In this document: piece by piece, positions 24,145 through 32,509 of the stretch | Numbering within the stretch: the first letter of the stretch is position 1 | How the letters are laid out: each line of letters begins with the position of its first letter | From: Massariosphaeria phaeospora | Lineage: Eukaryota; Ascomycota; Dothideomycetes; Pleosporales | Direction: 5' to 3' | Assembly (NCBI GenBank): GCA_011032825.1 | Contig: JAADJZ010000009.1 | Coordinates: 1,178,001 to 1,242,000 of the forward strand | DNA: 64,000 bases | Translations under genes and position numbers: made by a program | The notes under the pieces: generated by a model | Database searches by the model: none | What the model saw: only the letters and a program-made list of their open reading frames with translations | Told to the model about the DNA's origin: nothing

Positions 24145-26336
24145 ACGTATTCTACTACTAAGCGAGTTAACCTACTAAGTAGATTAAAAATGCTTGGCAG
24201 CACCAACTTATGCTACGCATTTTTAATTTTATTGCTATTAAACAAAAAGCCTACGTACGTTGTGCTTACATTTAATTTAGAAAATGTCTTTGTATTTTTT
24301 TTGTACGTTTGCGCGTTGTGTTTAGTTTCTCTACAGTTTCTACAGCGCCGTAAACCTAGTTAAACTCTTTCTTAATTACTACTACTACGAGCTTTTTTTA
24401 ACTGCTTAGTAGCTACTAAAGCCTTTGCAGCTATCTAGGCTGCTGCTTTACTATACTCTATTGTACTACTATGCTAGATATGCTTGCGCTTACGCAATTT
24501 TCGCTTAGTTATTACTACTAATTACTTTTCAAGCTTCTTGTTGCGAGCAGCAAGAAGCGCGTTTTAGTGCAGCATTAGCTTACTACTTTTTATAAGCTAG
24601 AAAAAGCTAGCCTAAGCTATAACAAGTAACTAAGTATAAAACTTTTGTACAAGCTTTAACTAAGATCTAAACTCGTAAGTATTGCTTAGTGTTTTTAACT
24701 GCTATAGCGTTTTCTATAGTAAAAGTGCTAGTAGAGTACGTAGCTATACTTTAAAGCAATCTAACACAACTTACGCGTTAATAGAAAGTAGCTCTAATGC
24801 TTTAAAAGCTTTTTAATAGTTCTCTTCTATAAACACGTCAAAAAACGCGTTTTTAAAAGTAAAGAAAAAGCTTTTCCTATTAATGTAAAAGCTGCGTTAG
24901 CGTGCTAAGTTTCTAACGCGCTAAAAGTACTTGCGCTTTAGCAGCAAAAAGCAAACTACGTTAAGTAGCTAGAAAATGTGCAACAAGTAGAGAAGCATGC
25001 AAAAAATTAAAATCTTGTATTCAAAGTAGTAGTTCTTGAAATTCTAGTTAAAGTAGCTTTTATAGCTGTTTAGAATAAGTAGCTAGTATACTTCTACCTA
25101 GCGCGTTTTTGTATGCGCGTTAAAGTGCTTTAACTACTTTAAACCTAGCGCGTTGTTTGTCTAGCTATTCTCTAATACTAAAAGCTTTTAACTGCGCGGT
25201 ATTAAAGCTTTTTTGTACTACGCTAAAATGTAAACGCGTTTTTTGGAGATAATAAAAAGCAAAATCGTGTACCTAGCAGCGCAGATGCTTTGAATTACTA
25301 TAACCTACTCGCAGTTGCCTAGCTAGACTAGTTCAAGATAAGCGCGTTTTTTTGCGCTTGTAACGACTTTTATAGAGCTAATTACGCTTATTTAGAAGCT
25401 AGTTTTGTTAAAGTTGTGCACATCGTCGTTGTAAACGTCGTACTTAGCTTTAGTTTTCTCTACTAGGTTAAACTAAGCGCTAATTATCTTTAGATTCTTT
25501 TGAAGTATTCTTTGCCTATTCTTTGCTCAATTAAAAGCTATTTTGAGCTTATCTAAGCGCGTTACAAAGCGCTTAGAAGTTAGTCTAGTATTTGCTATAG
25601 AGTAGTAAATAGGTATAGGTTAAGTTAAAGTTGAGTTAGCTTACGTAAGACTCTAGTGCTAACTCAACTTATACCTACGCTAAAACGTTTTAGCGTAGGT
25701 ATAAGTTGAGTTAGCACAGACCTCTACAATTCTATATTTTAATATATTTTCTCTTTATAATTATAACAGCTAGTTATAACAAGTTTATTAACCTAAAGGT
25801 AGTACCTATAACCTAACTTTAACCTACGCTTTAATTACTCTAACTTAACTTTAACTCTAGGTCTGTGCGACTCTAACTCAACTTATACCCAACAATAAGT
25901 ACTTTCTACCTATTCGCTAGCGTAGTTTGCTAACTAGCTTACTACTGCGCATACTTAGTACTTTATTAGCTATATCTACTACTTTGTACAGCCGAAGCGC
26001 GAATTCTTGCAAATTAAAGTTAAGTATGTATTAGACAATTGTTTGCTCTTTAGTAGTAGTAAGTTAATGTTAAGCGTAGCAAGTTTCAAAGCAATGCGTA
26101 ATTCTGTAGTATTAACAAGTTAAAGTTGTACAAAGTACGTTAAACGCTTAAGCAGCGCGCTAGAAGCTTTAGAATTAGTATATATCGTAAGTAAAAAAAA
26201 GCAAGCTAAATTCTACTTTTGCTGTTAGACAATTGCGCGTTTTGTTGTTAAGCTATATTACGTTAATAAAAGAGTAAGTAGTTTTAGCAGAAACTAATCT
26301 ACTTAGTAGGTTAACTTGCTTAGTAGTAGAATACGT
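24145..26336 (-). mobile_element. pogo/Fot1-like transposon C6, full length with nested 327-bp element
   Basis: The terminal repeats ACGTATTCTACTACTAAGC and their mirror are flanked by TA at 24143-24144 and 26337-26338. The conserved GCTTGGCAGCACCAACTTA motif lies inside the left end. A degraded transposase runs on the minus strand. The 327-bp element is at 25598-25924; without it the transposon is about 1.87 kb. It is inserted in the gag of gypsy relic B. Confidence 0.8.
25598..25924 (+). mobile_element. 327-bp non-autonomous element, copy 2
   Basis: Same ends and exactly the same length as the copy at 9445. It is flanked by ATTTGCTA (25590-25597) and GTTTGCTA (25925-25932), an 8-bp duplication differing by one G/A transition. 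It contains a perfect 62-bp palindrome at 25656-25717. It splits transposon C6. Confidence 0.8.
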
Positions 26337-26384
26337 TAACTTATTCTATAAAGTTGTAAAGTTTTTACTTTTAAAGTACAACTA

Positions 26385-28246
26385 ACGTACTTTACGAGCG
26401 AGTAGGCTACACGAGCGAGTAAGCTACTTGCGCTAAGACTTTACCAAAACTCTCTCAACAACGCGATGCCTTAACAAGAAAACTAGTTACTAGCTCTAAA
26501 GAAAGCTCGATTGCAGCTTGCGCTTTAAGCTATCGAAAGAAACGCGAATCTCTTGTAGCAACGCGCTGCAGCAATCTACAATGTACTTTGAAACACTCTA
26601 AAGCGTCAACGCGCTAGAACCCCCTTTCGACGCGATTTTACGCTCAACTTAATAAATCTACTTAAAACAAAAGAAAAAGTAATTGTTTAGCATGTACTTA
26701 ACTTTGACGCGCGATAATTTCTTTCTCAGCTCGCTGCTGTAGCTGATATAGCTAATTCTTTACGCGCTAAGCGTTATCTAGGCTATGTTAGCGTAAATTG
26801 GCCTAGTACGTTCGTTAGGCGCTAACCTAAGCTTAAAGTTAAGTTTAATTGCAAGTACAACTACAAAAGAGCTTTGTGCGAGAATCTTAAAGTTATTTAA
26901 AAGTAGTTTAAGCTTGTAGAGAACATGAAAGCGAAGTACAGCATCTAAAATAAAAACACTTACAACTTTAACAAGTCTAGCTTTATAATAGGCATAATAT
27001 TAACTAGAGCAGTTGTTACAAGCTCTAAGCGCTAAGGACAGCTAAAAAGCGTTTAGCAAGGCAATTGAAAGTAAACGACAGTAATCCAAAGCGTTAACGC
27101 GACGAAGTAGGCAATTCTACTTTTTATTATTTTCTAGAGCAAGCACTACCTCTTTGCTTGGTACAAGAAAAAGAATCTACTTTAAAACTAGGTTATTGCA
27201 GTTTCTAAGAACAGCTAGACAACAAATAAGCTTAGTTTTAAGTAGTTAAAGCACTTTGATAAGTATACAAAAAAGCACACTGTTAGCGCACACTGCTTGC
27301 TTATAATCAACAGCTATAAAAGCTACAACTCGCTTAAACTCTAGCAGTACTACAAGAAAAATAGGATTATTACTTTTTGCATACTTTTTTACTTATTGCA
27401 TCTGCTGCAGCCGCTTAATGTAGGCTGTTTTGCGCCGTTGAAAGTTGCGTATAGCTGCTAAGCTAAAAACCTAATGCGCAGCTATATCAACTACATTACG
27501 AAACTTAAGTTTCTACTATGCTTCAAAGCTGCTTTTAGCGCTTTAATTACAACTAATAATATTCTAGTAGAGTTTAGAGAAGCCGAATTAGCTCTATTTA
27601 ACCTAGAAGCGATTATATCAAAGCTTAACGTGCGATTGCGCACGCTATTACTATCTCTTGTTATCAACGCTTTCTAGCAGTTCCAAACACTAAGCAATAC
27701 CCTTAAATTTAGATTACAATTAAAGCTAATTTAAAAGAGAATTCAGCGACATGTAGATAGCTTACCTACTTTAATAGTTAATGCTCTTAAAAAGCTCTTA
27801 AAAAGCGCTAAGCGAATAGCGCATTTCTTAGTATTAATGCGCAGCTAGGTAGCTAAGCTTTAAGCAGCTAACAAAGCTGCTACGCAACGTAAATTGCACA
27901 AAAAAAAGCGTGTACAAAGAGAGAGAATACTAATAGTTAAAAAGAGCTAAAAGTTAACAGCTCTAAAGGAGTTTAGTGCGCGTAGTAATAAAAAAAAAGC
28001 AAAAAAGAAAGCGCGCGCTAATGAGAGCAACTAGCTTGCAAGGCGCTGTAGCAAGTGCAGCGAAGCAGAACACAACTTGCGCACGTGTAAAAATAACGCA
28101 GATGTAGCGCAAAAGTAGTATTTAATGCAATTATATGCTGTACTAGCCTAAAGGGCGATATAATAGGCTAATTCGTTGTAGTTTTAGTAGAGTCTTAGCG
28201 CAAGTAGCTTACTTGCTCGTGTAGCTTACTTGCTCGTAGAGTACGT
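26385..28246 (+). mobile_element. pogo/Fot1-like transposon C8, full length
   Basis: 1862 bp between TA duplications at 26383-26384 and 28247-28248. The ends read ACGTACTTTACGAGCGAG with a tandem second unit. Nearly the whole transposase can be followed on the plus strand: an N-terminal helix-turn-helix part (about 26470-26640), a DDE core (27050-27470, including FK, stop, LKHFDKYTKKHTV and LLQPLNVGCFAPLK), an open C-terminal stretch 27474-27677, and an intact C-terminal zinc knuckle CSKCSEAEHNLRTC near 28050-28090. Stops fall mostly at Gln, Trp and Arg codons. It is the best-preserved transposase of the window and is inserted in gypsy gag. Confidence 0.85.
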
Positions 28247-28672
28247 TATAGTAACTATTTTGTTTTGTAGATTTCTAGTTATACTAATTTTTTAATGTAG
28301 CTACGTTGCTAGTTATTTTTGCGTTGTACGCAAAGCGCATAAATTCTTTATTATACTCTTAAAAAAACATTTTCTTCTAACTACTTGAAAGCAAAAAGTT
28401 AGTTAAGCGCTTTTTGCGCTCGCATGTAGTTATAGTAGTGCCTATTAAAGTAATTCTAGAACTTTCTTGCCGTTTCGTTATAGTGTTTCTAATACTAAGC
28501 GAGTTTAGTAGTAGCTACTTGCTTTGTTAAGCAGTTGTAAATGTAACTACATAAATTTCTAATTAAGTTCTTGTTATTAAGCATTTTATTCTCTACCTAG
28601 ATTTTAAACTGTTTATAGTCTAACTTTGTTTCGTTAAACTAAGCTAGGTTAGGCATTTTGTTGCGCTTTGTA

Positions 28673-28975
28673 ATAGCAAAGCGCTTTGTTTGTCTATTTG
28701 TATTTTAGTAGAAAGATACTATTGGTATACTACTATGCTTGTGCGCGCAGCGCTCGAAGTTGCGCAGCGCTTAAAAAACACTATACTTACTACTTCAAAG
28801 ATAAAGTTATTGCAGCAGCTACAATAGCTATTATTACGATATTTTTTAGTAGAGTAATTGTATACATGCTCGCAATTAACCTATACTAATTATATTTACG
28901 TAGAACCTTAATAGCGCGGCCGTAGAAGTTAACTTTAGGTAAAGCTTTTAGTGCAGCTTCTAAGAGCTTCGCAAG
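28673..28975. other. unassigned AT-rich segment
   Basis: Similarity to gypsy gag stops at about 28672. A 67-codon open frame (28686-28889, plus) is hydrophobic and Ala/Ile/Tyr-rich; no family is recognised and coding is doubtful. Confidence 0.3.
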
Positions 28976-29174
28976 TACGCTAGCGAATAAGTAAAAAGTA
29001 CTTATTAATAGGTATAGATTAAGTTATAAGTCGCACAAACTTTAGGTTAAAGTTAAGTTATAGTTACTTTAGCGTAGGTAGAAGTTAAGTTAGAGTTATT
29101 AAAGCATTAAGTTATAGTTTAGTTAGAGTAATTAAAGCTTTAAGTTAGAGTTAAGTTAAAAGTTACATTTAAGT
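28976..29174 (-). mobile_element. shorter variant of the 327-bp element
   Basis: It starts TACGCTAGCGAATAAGTA, the reverse complement of the 3' end of the 327-bp element, and continues with the same AAGTTAAAGTTAAGTTAG-type units, but it is only about 200 bp and lacks the palindrome. It directly precedes the TA of transposon C7. The right border is approximate. Confidence 0.55.
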
Positions 29175-29176
29175 TA

Positions 29177-30378
29177 ACGTAAAGCACTACTAAGTAACTC
29201 AAACTACCGAGTAACTCAAAATTGCTTGGCACAACCAACTTATCTCAAAGAACATTAAATTAATTGCTATTGAACAAGAAACCTGCGTACGTTGTGCTAG
29301 CTCTAGATTTAAAAGCTTTTTCTGTATTCTTTTAGTAGATTCGAGCATTGTGCTTTGTATTACTACAATTTTTACAGCGCTATAAAGCTAGTTGTGCTCT
29401 TTCTTAACTCTTTTTACTACGCGCTTTTTTTAATAGCTAAAGCGCTGTAGACGCTTTAGTAGCTACTTGCGCTAATTCGTTACTATACTCTATCGTACTA
29501 CCTAGAGTAGTAAATAGGTATAGATTGAGTTAAAGTTGATTTAGCTTACGTAAGACTCTAGTGCTAACTCAACCTATACCTACGCTAAAACGTTTTAGCG
29601 TAGGTATAAGTTGAGTTAGCACAGACCTCTACAATTCTATATTTTAATATATTTTTTCTTTATAATTATAACAGCTAGTTATAATAGGTTTATTAACTTA
29701 AAAGTAGTACCTATAACTCAACTTTAACCTACGCTTTGATTACTCTAACCTAACTTTAACTTTAGGTTTATGCGACTCTAACTTAACTTATACCCAACGA
29801 TAAGTACTTTCTACTTATTCGCTAGCGTAATAAGTATTACAATTGTTAGAAAAACTTTTCTAATTTAAATACTCTACTAACTTAGTTTGCTCTACTACTT
29901 TAGTCTGCTCTACTACTTTATCTACTACTTTATCCTGCTCTTTATTTTTATTTTTATTTTTAACTTTTTTTTTTTTTTTACTAGAGGACTTGCTTGCTTC
30001 TGCTAACGCTTTTTTTTACTAATCTTTTGTTTTATATTTGTCTTTACACAGTTACACTTATTATAAAACGCATTAATTTTTAAGTTGCTACTTACTTCTT
30101 TTTTATATTTATTAACTATAGGCGCTAGAATATACAAGCTGTTAATATCTTTATAAACATTGTCGCTGTTAACGCGTAGTTTAAAAAAAAGCGTAAGCTT
30201 GCGTAAGCTAGTGCAGTTAGTATAAGTATGTAATAAACTGCTGTAATAACTTACTTTTAGTTGCTGTTAGATAATTGCGCGTTTTGTTGTTGAGCTATGT
30301 TACGTTGATGAGAGAGTAGGTAGTCTTAGCAGAAACTGATCCACTCGGTGGGTTGACCCGCTTGGTGGTGGAATACGT
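29177..30378 (-). mobile_element. pogo/Fot1-like transposon C7, internally rearranged, at the compartment edge
   Basis: TA duplications are at 29175-29176 and 30379-30380. The left end has the terminal subrepeats and GCTTGGCACAACCAACTTA. An intact zinc knuckle start (CKNC, four residues, then H-NAR) lies near 29350-29390 on the minus strand. The interior is replaced by a 327-bp element (29503-29829) and by T-rich sequence with CTCTACTACTTT iterations (29870-29945). The right 140 bp are the N-terminal end; from about 30260 they keep the G and C bases that RIP changed in copy C6. Confidence 0.75.
29503..29829 (+). mobile_element. 327-bp non-autonomous element, copy 3
   Basis: Again 327 bp with the same ends. 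The flanking octamers (GTACTACC left, ATAAGTAT right) do not match, unlike the other two copies, so one flank has probably been replaced. A palindrome at 29561-29622 has a single mismatch between arms. Confidence 0.75.
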
Positions 30379-30824
30379 TATATGTTGTGTGTAGGGAGGA
30401 TAAATGTATTACCTAATCGTTATTGGCGTACCGTAGGTCATGAGACAGTAGTGTGTCGCAGTTAGTCAACAGCATGACGAGATGCTGATGTCCACCACCT
30501 CTATCCTTCTCCGTGGCCTTAAGTAAACGCCAATCACATGCTGACGTACATTAGTATCTGCAGCAATTAGTGTGAAGAAGACGATAAGCAAAAAGCATAG
30601 CCAGGAACATCAAGTTTGAAGATCAGAAAAACTTTTCATATTAAAGCATTATTATAGCTGGGTAACTATTACACTCCAAACTCCATGTGTTGTTCTCGAA
30701 ATCAAGATCCTGTCGAAACGTACTCATCGCACATGCATCCGTAAGGAAATAAGCGCATTATTAGATCCATATGCAGCGTGCAGTGTAACCGCAAGCAATC
30801 GAAACGTAGCTCCTAGGAAGCGTT
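30379..30824. other. intergenic, first non-RIP DNA
   Basis: Base composition becomes balanced here. No gene or repeat was seen. It lies downstream of the minus-strand MARVEL-like gene. Confidence 0.5.
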
Positions 30825-31608
30825 TCAATAACGACCGTCGGTAGCGACGCCGTTGCCGGCGAGACCATTACCGGCGACCGGTGCAGCGTCGCCGTGGCCC
30901 TGATGGATGGCCTTCTCTTCTTCGGCGATGGGGCGCTTAGCGCGCCTGTGGTCCCTAACCTCGTGGAAAGCGGCAGTGATGGCGTGGAGAAGACTTTTCA
31001 CACGCGTTAGTATTGCAAGAAAAGCTAGGCGGAGAATGACGGGTCACTTACGTGCTGACGATAGCCAGGATGAAGGTGCCCCAGGGGAGATTGCAGGAGT
31101 CGTCAACGTTGTTGTTCGTCTCGCCGGTGATGATGTTCTGGTCCTGAAGACGGCTCTTGGAGCCATAGCAGTGCCTGGGGCCCGCACTTCCTCCATTCGG
31201 CCTTGTTATCACCGCAACAGCGATGAAGGCACCCACAAAAAGCACGTCGAGCAGCACCCATATCCAGCGCAGGGCGCGCGAGCCGGCACTGCTGTTGCGC
31301 TTGAGGCACGTGAAGAGCACCTGGATGAGCGTGTAGAGGACGGCAGCCGCGAGGATGCCTTCGACGGCGCCGAACGAGCTGGATACGCCGCGCCGCGTCT
31401 TGAGGCTGTTGACGAGGCGGTACACCTTGAACAGGCGCTGCGAGAAGATGCCGAGGGAGATGACCGAGGAGAGGAACTGGAGCACGCGCGTCAGGCGCAG
31501 GAACCAGCGGTAGATGGCAGTGTGCTTGAGGCCCTCGGGGACGAAGCGCGTGAGGAGGCCGGTGGGCTTGCCCTCGTCGACGTAGCGCGGATCGGTGTTG
31601 TGGTCCAT
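30825..31608 (-). CDS. MARVEL-like four-helix membrane protein
   Basis: Two exons, 31608-31052 and 30993-30825, joined across a 58-bp intron (donor GTAAGT, branch-like ACTAAC, acceptor AAAAG) give 241 residues from ATG 31608. Four hydrophobic helices lie at about residues 40-63, 80-102, 113-136 and 174-197; the last one spans the splice. A loop between helices 3 and 4 holds two Cys (about 147 and 172). A hydrophilic Gly/Ala-rich tail ends at GRY. This layout fits the fungal MARVEL-domain membrane proteins, which are thought to act in membrane apposition or trafficking; the exact role here is unknown. Without splicing, helix 4 would be cut short, which supports the model. It is the first gene after the AT-rich block and is transcribed toward it. 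Confidence 0.75.
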
Positions 31609-32509
31609 GGCGAGGGTTGAAGAGGTAGGTAGATGATGGAGAGTGTACGATGTAGAGGTGGGTGGTAATGTGATGGTGTAAATCGGTCGTTGATAGTTGA
31701 GGTGAAGCCGTCTCGAGATGGCAGAGTTTTATACAGCTGTTTGGCTGAGCACGCACGTACGTCACGGCAGCTCATCGTCACGGCAGCTCATCGTCACCAG
31801 CACCTATCAGCCCACCAGCAATCCAGAAAATTGCCCCGTACCAGCTTTTGGGGTTGTGCACAGCCGTACCAGTCCTGTCCAAGGCGCCATGCTCCACGGT
31901 TGATGCACCAGCAGCGCACAAGCCGGGGAGTTTTCAGACAAGAGCCAATGTGGCCCAGCAACGAGCCGCATAGCCGCGCTCTAGCTAATGCCTAGCAAGC
32001 AGAACTTGTCGTGTCACCGTTGTGCATCGTTTTGCGCCCTGTCGCGAAAAAGCTGGGCGTACAATGACAGCGCGGTGACCGTATCGGGTGACGTAATCCT
32101 GACCGCACACACGAGTCCATGTGACCATGTTTCACCCGGACACTTCCAAGGTTGAAGGTTCCCAGCATCGCCGATGCGCCAACTTTGGGCACGCCTTTCC
32201 GTTCGCAGACTGGTGATGCTCCAGCTCCATCATCGTTTCCGGCTTCGCATGTGGTGTGGCCATTTCTAGCCAGTTTTTGATCGATTTTTCTGTTGGGAGC
32301 CATGAATCAGATCGGCGACGGGATATTGGCCCATCCACACATGCGCCACGCAAAAGACCCTGCGTAACGGTAAACCGACACGACGACAAATGCTCCGCGG
32401 GGTCGCGCTAGATCATGTTCAATCTCAAGTAGCATCTGATTTCTTTTCTTCCCAACAAATCCTATCCAAAGTACCATCAACCCAGCTCAGCCACACCAAA
32501 CAGACTCTC
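31609..32509. other. intergenic region
   Basis: About 900 bp between two minus-strand genes; it must include the promoter of the MARVEL-like gene. Short ORFs on both strands have no recognisable content. Confidence 0.5.

Larger units (their letters stand above)
19963..28672 (-). mobile_element. Ty3/gypsy chromovirus relic B with two nested pogo-like transposons
   Basis: On the minus strand the order is gag (28672-28249, 26382-26339, 24142-23740), protease-like sequence near 23600, reverse transcriptase with FAYLDNMLIYF near 22550-22600, RNase H near 21800, integrase near 20600-21100, and a chromodomain end at 19990-20120. The gag part is split by transposons C6 and C8; joining the flanks at the TA sites restores similarity to 4600-4700. 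Stops are dense, and both visible YxDD motifs in the window read YLDN. The 3' LTR is lost at the junction with repeat B, and the 5' end is lost in gag. Confidence 0.85.
1..30378. other. AT-rich, RIP-mutated transposon compartment
   Basis: This block is strongly AT-rich and has no intact long ORF. Relics of transposon proteins can be read through it but are broken by many stops, mostly TAG, TAA or TGA where Gln, Trp or Arg is expected. Copies of the same element differ almost only by C-to-T and G-to-A changes, mainly at CpA/TpG, which is the signature of repeat-induced point mutation. The composition changes sharply at about 30300-30380 to ordinary fungal coding DNA. Confidence 0.9.

Noticed and set aside
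30907..31620. Plus-strand frame of 237 codons over the MARVEL-like gene
   Set aside because: It is antisense to a spliced minus-strand gene with four membrane helices, and openness comes from high GC at third positions.
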